From Oscillospiraceae bacterium (GTDB taxonomy: Bacteria > Bacillota > Clostridia > Oscillospirales > Ruminococcaceae), in contig CABIYQ010000005.1 of NCBI GenBank assembly GCA_902362965.1, positions 124,001 through 188,000 of the forward strand: a DNA stretch of 64,000 nucleotides, given 5' to 3'. Positions 7,222 to 17,400 of the stretch are shown one piece after another; the stretch's first letter is position 1, and every line of letters starts with the position of its first letter. A program made the translations under genes and the position numbers. Below the pieces are notes generated by a model, which had not been told where the DNA came from, ran no database searches, and saw only the letters and a list, made by a program, of their open reading frames with translations.

Positions 7222-9405
7222 TTATTTTTTAGAATAAAATTCATTATCAGGTTTATCTGCCGGACCTAAATCATCTAATGTGTTTAATTGTAGGACGTAA
7301 TTAATAATAGCAATAGAATCCTTTGTATCTAATATTTCATCATATACAGTATTAGAGTTTTCTTTTGCAGTTGCATTTTGAAGTGAATACATTGTGTTGC
7401 TGATTAAATATTTATTTAATACAACAATATCAGTTGAATTAACCTCGCCATCTACATTAGCGTCACCATAAAGAACTCTGTTCCAATCGATTATTGAATC
7501 AGGATCAACGGTAGTTGTAACTGCTGTAGTAACAGTAGTAACGACCGGTGTTGTTGAAACAACTGTTGTAACTACAGGTTTTGTTACTGTTACATTAACT
7601 ATAAATTCCTGTCCTTCAGGAGTTGTAACTGTGATAGTTGCTGTACCGGCAGCAATACCCGTTACATTACCGTTTTTATCAACAATAGCAACATTTATAT
7701 TTGTTGAACTGAATGTACAGCCATCTACATTTACATTAAGCTGCTTTGTTTCGTCCACTTCAAGTTCAAGTTCAGCGGGATCAACAATTAGCTCGTTTTC
7801 TTGTGATATATATGTGTAGTAATCAACAGATTTAAGAGTAACGCTTTTTACTTCTGTACCTTCCTTATCGCCGCCGTACCAGAAACCAAACATTACTTCT
7901 CCATTTTCCTTATACACATCATCTCTAATGGATTCCGGAAGGATCCACATGATTTCTGCTGTTTTACCTCCGTCAAGAACAACGATATTTGATGGTTGAT
8001 ACCAACCTTTGTCTGCTACTACATTGTCTTCGCTTACAGAAATGCCAACGCCTGATGTAAGCTTATGAAGATCTGTTGCAGAAGTTACTGTAAACTTAAT
8101 TGCGGAAATCTTATCTCTTTCACCGAGATTTAAATCAGCAATAGAAAGCTTTGTCTGATTTGTTGCATCGCTTCCGGATGTGAGAGATTTATTTGAAGTT
8201 TTTGTAATAGTTTTGTTGTAAGGAACAGTCATGGTTCTTGTGTATGTACATGAAGCTCCTGTAAGGTTAACAGATTCAATTTTAATAGGTTCATATGTTT
8301 CTTCATCTTCACCGTTAGCGCCGTACCAATACTGGAAACCGACTGCGTCGCTTTCGCTTTTTGTCACATATTCCTGAACGCTGACTGGAACGTCCCATAC
8401 AATTTCTACATATTGACCAGCATTTGTTGCTGTATAGCCTTTACCGTAATCGTCAATTTCAAATTTGTCTCCAAATTCTTTTATGTCTTCTTCACCCTGA
8501 TCGTTATACCAGTAACCATTCTTGCCTTTAGAGTATTCGGTATCAGCAGGAGAACCCTGTCTTACATTGATGCCGCCGCCGTACATAAACTGCTTAAGAT
8601 CAGTATCAGATTCAATTATGTAGTTAAATGACTGGAACTTAACGTTAGTAATATCTTCAATACCGAATTCAGAAAATTTGAATTTGTGTGAATTAATTGG
8701 TGCAGTACCGTCTAAAAACGCTTGTCTTTCTTCGTCTGTCAGTTCAGGATTTAGAGTAGGATCATAATAATCTTCGTCATATCCGAGAGTAAGAAGATAA
8801 TTTATATCACCTTCAATTTCAGCTGTCAAAGTTGAAGAAATTGTAGCTGTACCATCTTTATTATCAACAAATGTGCAGCCGTTAATGGGGTTATTTGAAG
8901 TTGGAATATTTGGGTCATCGCCTGGGGTAGGACCAACGGCAGCGTCTGTTTCAATTGAAGTGAGAGTGAATGTAGTACCGTCTTTTGGATACCATACTCC
9001 GACTCCGACTGTCTTAACCTTGCCTTTTACTTCTGACGGAATAGTGAAAGAAACAGAGAATTTTCCGCCGCTTACATTCGGTTTAGCTTCCTGTTTATCA
9101 TCCGCCCACCATGGATCTTCAGATATTTCCCAACCGTAAATACCGATTGTTGGAGTACCAGTAAAAGAAGTAGTAAAGTTAAGTTTAATTGTAGAAGCGT
9201 TACCTATACCTGAAAGCGGGATTTTTGCTTTGTTTGGTGCAGTTTCTGCGGTGCTTTCAGATGTTGTGAAGGTTTTGTTCACAGAAATTGTTGCTGCAGT
9301 TACATTGCTAAATGTTGTTAATGAAGGCGTAATAAATGTGGTAGCTATCATAGCTGCACTTACAACTGCGGCTTTGATTCTACCGATAAGTTTTTTCTTA
9401 ATCAT
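7222..9405 (-). CDS. Secreted multi-module dockerin protein (cellulosome component)
   Basis: 727 residues. A signal peptide (MIKKKLIGRIK then a hydrophobic core, cut near residue 38) is followed by a beta-rich module (about 40-155) and two related modules (about 170-395 and 400-535). These two share GFQYWYG/GFWYGG and EIVWDVP/EIMWILP signatures and may be carbohydrate-binding. Then come a bacterial Ig-like (BIG2) domain near 540-615 (ELEVDETKQL...GIAAGTATITV), a Thr/Val-rich linker, and a C-terminal type I dockerin. Its first calcium loop DANVDGEVNSTD is canonical; the second (NTVYDEILDTKD) is degenerate. No catalytic domain is recognisable. The dockerin would plug it into a cohesin scaffold outside the cell. 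Confidence 0.85.
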   Translation of the reverse strand: MIKKKLIGRIKAAVVSAAMIATTFITPSLTTFSNVTAATISVNKTFTTSESTAETAPNKAKIPLSGIGNASTIKLNFTTSFTGTPTIGIYGWEISEDPWWADDKQEAKPNVSGGKFSVSFTIPSEVKGKVKTVGVGVWYPKDGTTFTLTSIETDAAVGPTPGDDPNIPTSNNPINGCTFVDNKDGTATISSTLTAEIEGDINYLLTLGYDEDYYDPTLNPELTDEERQAFLDGTAPINSHKFKFSEFGIEDITNVKFQSFNYIIESDTDLKQFMYGGGINVRQGSPADTEYSKGKNGYWYNDQGEEDIKEFGDKFEIDDYGKGYTATNAGQYVEIVWDVPVSVQEYVTKSESDAVGFQYWYGANGEDEETYEPIKIESVNLTGASCTYTRTMTVPYNKTITKTSNKSLTSGSDATNQTKLSIADLNLGERDKISAIKFTVTSATDLHKLTSGVGISVSEDNVVADKGWYQPSNIVVLDGGKTAEIMWILPESIRDDVYKENGEVMFGFWYGGDKEGTEVKSVTLKSVDYYTYISQENELIVDPAELELEVDETKQLNVNVDGCTFSSTNINVAIVDKNGNVTGIAAGTATITVTTPEGQEFIVNVTVTKPVVTTVVSTTPVVTTVTTAVTTTVDPDSIIDWNRVLYGDANVDGEVNSTDIVVLNKYLISNTMYSLQNATAKENSNTVYDEILDTKDSIAIINYVLQLNTLDDLGPADKPDNEFYSKK

Positions 9406-9459
9406 CCTTAATCATCCTTTCGGTTTTTTATTTATAATTGCCCCTTTATTTATATTTAT

Positions 9460-9503
9460 ATTATAACATACAGTTTTTAGCAAATTGTTAACAAACTGTT
9501 AAC
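9460..9503 (-). promoter_or_regulatory. Extended -10 promoter and GTTAAC repeats of the dockerin gene
   Basis: On the minus strand TGTTATAAT (9468-9460) forms an extended -10, about 55 bp before the start codon. Just upstream are two copies of TTGTTAACA-like sequence centred on GTTAAC (9487-9492 and 9498-9503), spaced 11 bp, one helical turn. This is compatible with a regulator site. Confidence 0.5.
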
Positions 9504-9672
9504 AAAACCCCATTTTGCTAAAACTTGTGTTAAAATATTTTTGCAGTTTTTTGTGCATATTCAACAAATTGTTATAACAATGAGAAATTTAGTAGTAAAA
9601 AGCATATATATTGCATTGTTTTGAAAAATATGCTAAAATATATATATTATATACTATTAAAGGAGAATTAAC

Positions 9673-10002
9673 ATGGCTGATGAACGTGTAATGTCGATTA
9701 TTGAATTTATTAAGAATAAATATCCGAATCCTGATTTGTCTGCGTTTCCGGATAAATTTGCTGTACAGATAGAACTTATAGATATACCTGGTGGAGTTTT
9801 TTATATGGAGGTTTTAAATGGAGAATTGTCAATAGAACCATACGAATATAATGATAGGGATTTGTCAGTAAAAATTTCTAAATCCAATTTGGAAAAACTG
9901 ATTAATGGAAAATTGAAAGCAGAAAGTGCACTGATAACCAGAAAAATTATTATTTCGGGTAACATGAGTAAGGCTTTGCTTATTAAAAAACTTTTAAAGT
10001 AA
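9673..10002 (+). CDS. SCP2 sterol-binding-like small protein
   Basis: 109 residues. It resembles the SCP-2 fold: GGVFYMEVLNGELSIEP, then DLSVKISKSNLEKLINGKL and a terminal ISGNMSKALLIKKLL helix. In bacteria such stand-alone domains are thought to bind lipids or hydrophobic ligands; the actual ligand is unknown. AAAGGAG lies 8 nt before the ATG. It is followed at 9 nt by maf, so the two are probably cotranscribed. Confidence 0.7.
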   Translation: MADERVMSIIEFIKNKYPNPDLSAFPDKFAVQIELIDIPGGVFYMEVLNGELSIEPYEYNDRDLSVKISKSNLEKLINGKLKAESALITRKIIISGNMSKALLIKKLLK

Positions 10003-10011
10003 GGATTTTAT

Positions 10012-10566
10012 ATGGATATTATACTTGCATCGTCTTCTCCGAGAAGAAAAGAATTAATGAAATTGATTTTCGATGAATTTATTATCAGACCGTCTGAGAT
10101 TGAGGAAAATATTCCGTCAGCAATAAATTATGAACTTGCTGCGGAGTATTTAGCGTCAAAAAAAGCAAATTCTGTAGTTAAAAAATCTGATGAACTAGTT
10201 ATAGGCTGTGATACTGTAGTAACTGCGGGAAATATTATTCTTGGAAAACCTCATGACTGTAAAGAGTGCAGGAAAATGCTTCGGCTGCTTTCTGGCAGAA
10301 CTCACAGTGTTTATACAGGAGTATCAATAATTTTCAATGGAAAAGAATTTTGCTTTACTGAAAAAACTGATGTGAAATTCCGGAACATTTCAGATGAGGA
10401 AATTGAGGAATATATGAACACCGGAGAACCGTTTGACAAAGCGGGCGGATACGGTATTCAGGGCAGGGGAGCGCTGTTTGTGCAATCTATATGCGGAGAC
10501 TATTTTAATGTTGTAGGACTGCCTGTTTCCCGTTTGAATTATGAATTGAAAAAAATCGTATTATAA
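10012..10566 (+). CDS. maf: Maf-family nucleoside triphosphate pyrophosphatase
   Basis: 184 residues. The N-terminal signature ILASSSPRRKELM is diagnostic; IGCDTVV, GKPHD, SGRTHSVYTGV and DKAGGYGIQG follow in order. Maf proteins hydrolyse dTTP/UTP and modified nucleotides to monophosphates, acting as housecleaning enzymes linked to division arrest. Which nucleotide is preferred cannot be read here. Confidence 0.93.
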   Translation: MDIILASSSPRRKELMKLIFDEFIIRPSEIEENIPSAINYELAAEYLASKKANSVVKKSDELVIGCDTVVTAGNIILGKPHDCKECRKMLRLLSGRTHSVYTGVSIIFNGKEFCFTEKTDVKFRNISDEEIEEYMNTGEPFDKAGGYGIQGRGALFVQSICGDYFNVVGLPVSRLNYELKKIVL

Positions 10567-10670
10567 AATGGAAAGAAGGTCGGAGTTAAAGTCCTTGTTA
10601 TTGTACAAACCCTTTCCTAAAACGAAATATGTAGAAATAGCTTTCCCAATCACAAAATCGGAGGAAAATT

Positions 10671-13226
10671 ATGAATAAACAACAGTTAGCAGCAAAGATT
10701 TGGGAGTCTGCAAATAAAATGCGTTCTAAAATCGAAGCAAATGAATATAAAGACTACATTTTGGGCTTTATTTTTTATAAATTTCTTTCAGAAAAAGAAG
10801 TTAAGTATCTGAAAGAGAACGATTGGACTGACGAATACCTTCCGGAACTTACCGAAGAAGATACAGAAACTTTAGAAAGCGTACAAAAGAATTTAGGTTA
10901 CTTCATTTCTTATGAAAACTTATTTTCTACTTGGATTGAAAAAGGACGGGATTTCAGCGTTCAAGATGTACGTGACGCCTTATCTGCATTTAGCCGTCTG
11001 ATTAACCCGACGCACAAAAAAGTTTTTGAAGGTGTTTTTGACACTCTGCAAACAGGACTTTCAAAACTTGGCGATAGTTCGGCCTCCCAGTCAAAAGCAA
11101 TCAGCGATCTTATTCATCTGATTAAAGATATTCCTATGGACGGCAAGCAGGATTATGATGTTCTTGGTTTTATTTACGAATATCTCATCAGTATGTTTGC
11201 CGCTAATGCGGGAAAAAAAGCAGGAGAATTTTATACCCCGCACGAAGTTTCAATGCTTATGTCAGAAATTGTTGCGGATCATCTGAAAGATAGGGACGAG
11301 ATTAAAATATATGATCCGACAAGCGGTTCCGGTTCGTTGCTTATCAATATCGGCAAGAGTGCTGCAAAATTTATTGAGAATGAGAACAATATCAAATACT
11401 ATGCGCAGGAATTAAAGCAGAATACGTACAACCTTACTCGTATGAACTTGATTATGCGTGGCATTTTACCAGATAATATCGTCACTCGCAACGGAGATAC
11501 TTTGGAGAATGACTGGCCGTATTTTGACGAGAACGACCCGATTGGTACTTATGATCCGCTTTATGTAGACGCAGTTGTCTCCAATCCCCCGTATTCTCAG
11601 GCATGGAATCCTGAAGACAAAGAAACCGACCCTCGTTATGCCCGTTTTGGTCTCGCTCCAAAAGGAAAAGCCGATTATGCTTTTTTGCTTCACGACCTTT
11701 TTCACATTAAGAGCGACGGTATTATGACGATTGTTCTTCCGCACGGTGTTTTGTTCCGTGGAGGTGAAGAAGGCGAAATCCGCAAGAACTTAATTGAGCA
11801 AAACCATATTGACGCAATTATTGGATTGCCGGCAAATATTTTCTTCGGCACAGGTATCCCCACCATAATTATGGTATTGAAACAAAAGCGTACAAATACA
11901 GATGTCCTTATCGTTGATGCATCAAAAGGTTTTATAAAGGTTGGTAAGAACAACAAGCTTCGTGCTTCTGATATTAAAAGAATTGTCGATGTAGTAACAA
12001 AGCGTGAAAGCGTAGAAAAATTTTCAAAAGTTGTCAGCAGAGACGAAATCAGAAATAATGAGTACAACTTGAATATTCCGAGATATGTTGACTCTTCCGA
12101 AGCGTCCGAGTCCTGGGATATTTATGCTTCTATGTTTGGCGGTATTCCTTGGTCTGAAATTGATGAACTGAAAGAATATTGGCATGCTTTTCCATCTTTG
12201 AAATCAGCTTTATTTGAAAATACATCTTCAGATTATTGTAAATTAACAGCCACGGATATAAAAAAGGTCATCAAGGATCATAATGATATACAGTCTTTTG
12301 AAAATAATTACTATGCCGTCTTTAATGGTTTTGATCAATATTTGTATGATGAATTGATTGATAAGATGGATACCCTTAATATTTCAAAAACCGAAGCTGT
12401 TTTATCCTTAAACATCTTTGAACGCTTAAAAAATATTCCCTTGGTTGACAAATATGAAGCATATCAGCTTCTTGATGATGATTGGACTAAGCTTGCCGTC
12501 GATTTAGAAATGATACAAACGGAGGGATTTGAAGCAACGAAAAAGGTTGACCCCAATATGGTGGTTAAAAAGAAAGACGGAAAAGAGCAGGAAGTACAGG
12601 AAGGATGGGTAGGCCGCATAATACCGTTTGATTTAATTCAGGACACTCTTCTTGCCGATGATAAAGTAGCATTAAAAGAAAAAGAAAACCGTCTTTCTGA
12701 AATTGCTTCGGAATATGAAGAATTGTTTGAATCACTAACAGAGGAAGAAAAAGAAGGCGATTATGCAAGTGAAGGCGGTTTTGTTAATGCTGAGATTAAG
12801 AAAGCGCTCAAATCTGACAGTATTGAACCGGAAACAAAAGAAAAACTTCTTAAAGCAGCAGCATTGAATACGGAGGAAAAATCACTGAAAGCGGCAATTA
12901 AGAAAGAAACCAGACTTCTTGAAGTTAAAACCAAGGATACCATCGAAGGACTGTCTGATACGCAAGTTATCGAACTTCTGAAAGCCAAATGGATTCAGCC
13001 TCTTATTCAAAGTTTAATGAAATTGCCGGACAGAATTGTAAACGAATTGGTTTCAAAGCTTGAAACGCTCGCTAAAAAATACGAAACTACATTTGCCGAG
13101 GTGGAAACGGAAATCGCTGACACACAAGCGGCTCTTTCTGCTATGATTGATGAGCTTGAGGGCAGCGATTCTGATATGCTGGGACTTCAAGAATTCAAAA
13201 AAATGCTTGGAGGTTTTGCAAAATGA
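10671..13226 (+). CDS. hsdM: Type I restriction-modification methyltransferase subunit HsdM
   Basis: 851 residues. An N-terminal helical HsdM domain (KIWESANKMRSKIEANEYKD) is followed by an N6-adenine methyltransferase core with SAM loop YDPTSGSGSLL near residue 215 and catalytic NPPY near 305. From about residue 480 a long, charged, mostly helical C-terminal region follows. That makes it longer than the 500-residue E. coli types but in line with a common Firmicute subtype. It methylates adenine at the site chosen by HsdS. GGAGG precedes the ATG. The stop overlaps hsdS by 4 bp. Confidence 0.94.
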   Translation: MNKQQLAAKIWESANKMRSKIEANEYKDYILGFIFYKFLSEKEVKYLKENDWTDEYLPELTEEDTETLESVQKNLGYFISYENLFSTWIEKGRDFSVQDVRDALSAFSRLINPTHKKVFEGVFDTLQTGLSKLGDSSASQSKAISDLIHLIKDIPMDGKQDYDVLGFIYEYLISMFAANAGKKAGEFYTPHEVSMLMSEIVADHLKDRDEIKIYDPTSGSGSLLINIGKSAAKFIENENNIKYYAQELKQNTYNLTRMNLIMRGILPDNIVTRNGDTLENDWPYFDENDPIGTYDPLYVDAVVSNPPYSQAWNPEDKETDPRYARFGLAPKGKADYAFLLHDLFHIKSDGIMTIVLPHGVLFRGGEEGEIRKNLIEQNHIDAIIGLPANIFFGTGIPTIIMVLKQKRTNTDVLIVDASKGFIKVGKNNKLRASDIKRIVDVVTKRESVEKFSKVVSRDEIRNNEYNLNIPRYVDSSEASESWDIYASMFGGIPWSEIDELKEYWHAFPSLKSALFENTSSDYCKLTATDIKKVIKDHNDIQSFENNYYAVFNGFDQYLYDELIDKMDTLNISKTEAVLSLNIFERLKNIPLVDKYEAYQLLDDDWTKLAVDLEMIQTEGFEATKKVDPNMVVKKKDGKEQEVQEGWVGRIIPFDLIQDTLLADDKVALKEKENRLSEIASEYEELFESLTEEEKEGDYASEGGFVNAEIKKALKSDSIEPETKEKLLKAAALNTEEKSLKAAIKKETRLLEVKTKDTIEGLSDTQVIELLKAKWIQPLIQSLMKLPDRIVNELVSKLETLAKKYETTFAEVETEIADTQAALSAMIDELEGSDSDMLGLQEFKKMLGGFAK

Positions 13227-14458
13227 CGAAAAAAGCAAGCACTCCGGCATTAAGATTCAAAGGGTTTACATATACTTGGGAACAGCGTAAGTTAAGCGAA
13301 TTTGCAGACAAGGTTACAGAGAAAAATGTTGGACTACAATATATTGAAACCTTTACGAACTCGGCAGAGTTCGGAATAATCAGCCAACGAGATTTTTTTG
13401 ACCACGATATTGCAAAGATGAGTAGCTTGGGCGGTTATTATATCGTGAGAAGTGAAGATTTTGTTTACAACCCTCGTATCTCAACCTCTGCACCTGTCGG
13501 ACCGATAAATCGCAATAAGTTAGGCAGAATTGGTGTAATGTCACCACTTTATACGGTTTTTAGACCACATGATATTGGCACAACTTATCTTGAACATTTT
13601 TTCAAGAGCAAGTATTGGCATTCATTTATGAATTTCAATGGTGACTCAGGTGCAAGGTCGGACAGATTTTCAATTAAGGATTCTGTGTTTTTTGAAATGC
13701 CTATTCCAATACCACATATTGAGGAACAAAGAAAAATTGGAGAATATTTAACTCACCTCGACCGACTTATCACCCTTCATCAGCGTAAGTATGACAAATT
13801 GACCAATATGAAAAAATCAATGCTTGAAAAAATGTTCCCGAAAAATGGAGCAAATGTGCCGGAAATTCGATTTAAAGGATTTACTGATGCTTGGGAACAG
13901 CGGAAGTTGAAAGAGCTGGCTACTTTTGCTAAAGGAACAGGTTATTCAAAGAGCGATTTAACAGAGCAAGGAACGCCTATTATTTTGTATGGTCGCTTAT
14001 ACACAAAATACGAAACAAAAATCAATGATGTTGATACATTTGCAATAGCAAAAAAAAGCTCAGTATACAGCACTGGCAATGAAGTAATTGTTCCTGCTTC
14101 CGGTGAAACGGCAGAGGATATTGCAAGAGCCTCATACGTCGCAAAATCGGGCTTTTTGCTTGGTGGTGACTTGAATATTATATATCCAATTGATAGAATT
14201 GAACCAACTTTTTTAGCACTTTCAATTTCTAATGGAGAACAGCAAAAATCTCTTGCACAAAAGGCACAGGGAAAATCCGTCGTTCATATTCACAATAGTG
14301 ATTTGGAAAGTATCAAAATTTCATATCCCAAAATGGAAGAACAAGAGAAAATTGGACGATATTTTCTCAATCTCGACCGCCTTATCACCCTTCATCAGCG
14401 TGAGTTGGAAAAGTTGAAAAATCTCAAAAAAGCGTGCCTTGAAAAGATGTTTGTTTGA
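13223..14458 (+). CDS. hsdS: Type I restriction-modification specificity subunit HsdS
   Basis: 411 residues with the two-fold layout of HsdS. There are two target-recognition domains, each opened by a near-identical block (LRFKGFTYTWEQRKLSEF and IRFKGFTDAWEQRKLKEL) and closed by a conserved spacer helix (LDRLITLHQRKYDKL and LDRLITLHQRELEKL). Each domain reads one half of a bipartite DNA site. The first domain starts NVGLQYIETF..., the second KGTGYSKSDL... The repeats are also near-identical as DNA, which permits domain swapping by recombination. Start is ATG inside the hsdM stop. Confidence 0.93.
   Translation: MTKKASTPALRFKGFTYTWEQRKLSEFADKVTEKNVGLQYIETFTNSAEFGIISQRDFFDHDIAKMSSLGGYYIVRSEDFVYNPRISTSAPVGPINRNKLGRIGVMSPLYTVFRPHDIGTTYLEHFFKSKYWHSFMNFNGDSGARSDRFSIKDSVFFEMPIPIPHIEEQRKIGEYLTHLDRLITLHQRKYDKLTNMKKSMLEKMFPKNGANVPEIRFKGFTDAWEQRKLKELATFAKGTGYSKSDLTEQGTPIILYGRLYTKYETKINDVDTFAIAKKSSVYSTGNEVIVPASGETAEDIARASYVAKSGFLLGGDLNIIYPIDRIEPTFLALSISNGEQQKSLAQKAQGKSVVHIHNSDLESIKISYPKMEEQEKIGRYFLNLDRLITLHQRELEKLKNLKKACLEKMFV
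13757..13790 (+). repeat. hsdS spacer direct repeat, copy 1
   Basis: A 34-bp segment encoding the helix LDRLITLHQRK. It matches copy 2 at 14372-14405 with only two base differences. Confidence 0.9.
14372..14405 (+). repeat. hsdS spacer direct repeat, copy 2
   Basis: The second copy of the 34-bp spacer-helix repeat, after the second recognition domain. Such repeats in hsdS are known recombination points. Confidence 0.9.
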
Positions 14459-14494
14459 GTAAAATAAGCGAATTTTAAAAGTAGGGAGGAAAAA

Positions 14495-17400
14495 ATGATT
14501 TTTAATAAAGAATCGGATTTTGAAGCTGCTTTGATTAAAATACTATCTGAAAAAGGCTGGGAAAAGGAAATCCTGAAAAACTACTCTGAACAAGATTTAC
14601 TGCGAAACTGGGCAAATATTCTTTTTGAGAACAATAGAGATATTGATCGATTGAATGATTATCCCCTTACCGATAGTGAAATGCAGCAAATTTTAGAGCA
14701 AATTAAAACTTTAAGAACACCATTAAAGCTAAATGGATTTATCAACGGTAAAAGCGTATCAATTGTCAGAGATAATCCCAACGATACGCTGCATTTCGGA
14801 AAAGAAGTGAGTTTGAAAATTTATGACCGTCGTGAAATCGCTGCCGGTCAAAGCCGTTACCAAATTGTTCAGCAGCCTAAATTTCCGACAAAATCAAAAA
14901 TGCTCAATGACCGTCGTGGCGATTTAATGCTTCTGATCAACGGTATGCCGGTAATTCATATCGAATTAAAGAAAAGCGGCGTACCCGTAAGCCAAGCATG
15001 CAATCAAATCGAAAAATATGCGCATGAAGGTATTTTCAGCGGATTATTCTCGTTGGTTCAAATTTTTGTTGCACTAGAGCCTAATGAAGCCGTTTATTTT
15101 GCAAATCCGGGTCCTGACGGTCAATTTAACCCGAATTATTACTTTCATTGGGCAGATTATAATAACGAACCTATTAACGAATGGGATAAAGTTGCTTCCA
15201 CGCTTCTTTCCATTCCTATGGCGCATCAGCTTATCGGTTTTTACACGGTAGCTGATAATTCAGACGGCGTTTTAAAAGTAATGCGCAGTTATCAATATTT
15301 TGCGGCAAGTGCAATTTCTGATAAAGTTTCTAAAACCAAATGGGAAGGCAACAATCAGTTAGGTGGCTATGTATGGCATACTACTGGTTCCGGTAAAACT
15401 ATGACCAGCTTTAAATCTGCTCAGTTGATCGCAAGCTCTAAAGATGCTGATAAGGTTGTTTTCTTAATGGATAGAATTGAACTTGGCACGCAGTCCTTAA
15501 AAGAATACCGTAGTTTTGCAGATGAGAATGAGTCTGTACAGGCAACAGAAAACACCGGTATACTTATCACAAAATTAAAAAGTACTGACCCTGCGGATAC
15601 TCTTATCGTTACTTCTATTCAAAAAATGAACAATATCAAAGATGAATCCGACGGACTGAAATCAAGTGATATTGAATACATAAACGAAAAGCGTATCGTT
15701 TTCATTGTTGATGAAGCACATCGTTCCACATTTGGAGATATGCTGATTAACATTAAGAATACTTTCCCGAAAGCCATATTTTTCGGATTTACAGGAACAC
15801 CTATTCAAGAAGAAAACCAAAAGAAAAAGAACACAACAACCACAGTATTTGGCAACGAACTGCACAGATACAGTATTGCAGACGGTATTCGTGATAAAAA
15901 TGTTCTCGGCTTTGATCCGTATAAGGTACTAACCTTCAAGGATAAAGATGTCCGCAAGGTAGTGGCCTTAGAAAAGGCAAAAGCGCAAACCGAAGAAGAA
16001 GCAATCTCTGACCCTGTAAAAAGCAAAATCTATTACAAATATATGGATACCGGTCAAGTCGGTATGGCAGGATACTTTGATAAACTCGGGAATTACATCA
16101 AAGGCATTGAGGATTATATTCCGAATGTTCAGTACCAAACCAAAGAGCACACCAAATCAGTTGTAAAGGATATATTGGAAAACTGGACTACACTCAGCCA
16201 TAACAGCAAATTTCACGCTATTTTTGCCACAAGCAGTATTCCGGAAGCAATTACCTATTATCGGATGATTAAGGAAATGGATCCGAAATTGAAAGTTACC
16301 GCTTTGTTTGACCCAAACATTGATAACGGAGGCGGCGTTGAGTTTAAAGAGACCGGTCTATCTGAAATAATTGAGGACTACAACGAAAAATACGGGCAGG
16401 ATTTTACAATCCCGACCTTTGCCAAGATGAAAAAAGATATAGCGGCTCGTTTGGCTCACAAAAAGCCTTATGAGCGAATTGCAAACGAGTTTGAAAAGCA
16501 GATAAACTTGCTCATTGTAGTGGATCAAATGCTTACCGGCTTTGACTCAAAGTGGATTAACACGCTGTATATGGACAAGGTGCTTGTGTATGAAAATATT
16601 ATTCAGGCGTTTTCCCGTACAAATCGGTTATTCGGTCCAGATAAACCGTTTGGTACAATCCGTTACTATCGGAAACCGCATACGATGGAACGCAATGTCA
16701 ATGCGGCGGTTAAATTGTATTCGGGAGATAAACCGTTAGGTTTGTTTGTCCAGCATCTTGCAGAAAACTTAAAAATGATGAACGAACTGTTTATCGAAAT
16801 TTTGGAACTGTTCTCAAATGCAGGTGTTGAGAATTTTGAAAAATTGCCGAATGATATAACCGTGTGCAAAAAGTTTGCAAAAGATTTCAAAGAGTTGAAT
16901 GAATATCTTGAAGCTGCAAAAATTCAAGGCTTTAAATGGGAAACAAGCTCTTATACAAACGATGAAACCGGAGAAATTATTGAAATGGCTTTTGATGAAA
17001 AGGCGTATTTAATTTTGGTTCTGCGTTATAAAGAGCTCAGCAGTGATGGTCCCGTTCTCCCTGGCGGAAACGAAGATGTTCCGTATGACCTTGTCGGGTA
17101 TATTACAGAAATTGACACCGGTCGAATCGACGCTGATTATATGAACTCTCGTTTTGAGAAATATATGAAATTGCTCAATCTTGACGGAGCAACTAAAGAA
17201 GCTATTGAGCAGGCAGAAACAGAACTTCATAAAACTTTTGCCACATTATCGCAAGAAGAACAGAAATATGCCAATATATTCCTTCATGATATCCAAAGAG
17301 GCGATGTAGTCGTTACCAAAGGGAAAACGCTTCGTGATTACATTACCGAATACCTATCAAAAGCGAAGGATGATCAAATTCATAAAATAGCAGTTGCTTT

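Noticed and set aside
7631..9466. Several open frames on the plus strand opposite the dockerin gene
   Set aside because: They are antisense shadows of a strong coding frame, hydrophobic by complement of its composition and without ribosome sites.
10671..13226. HsdM as an unusual fusion because of its 851 residues
   Set aside because: The helical C-terminal extension is normal for a widespread Firmicute HsdM subtype, and no second catalytic domain is visible.
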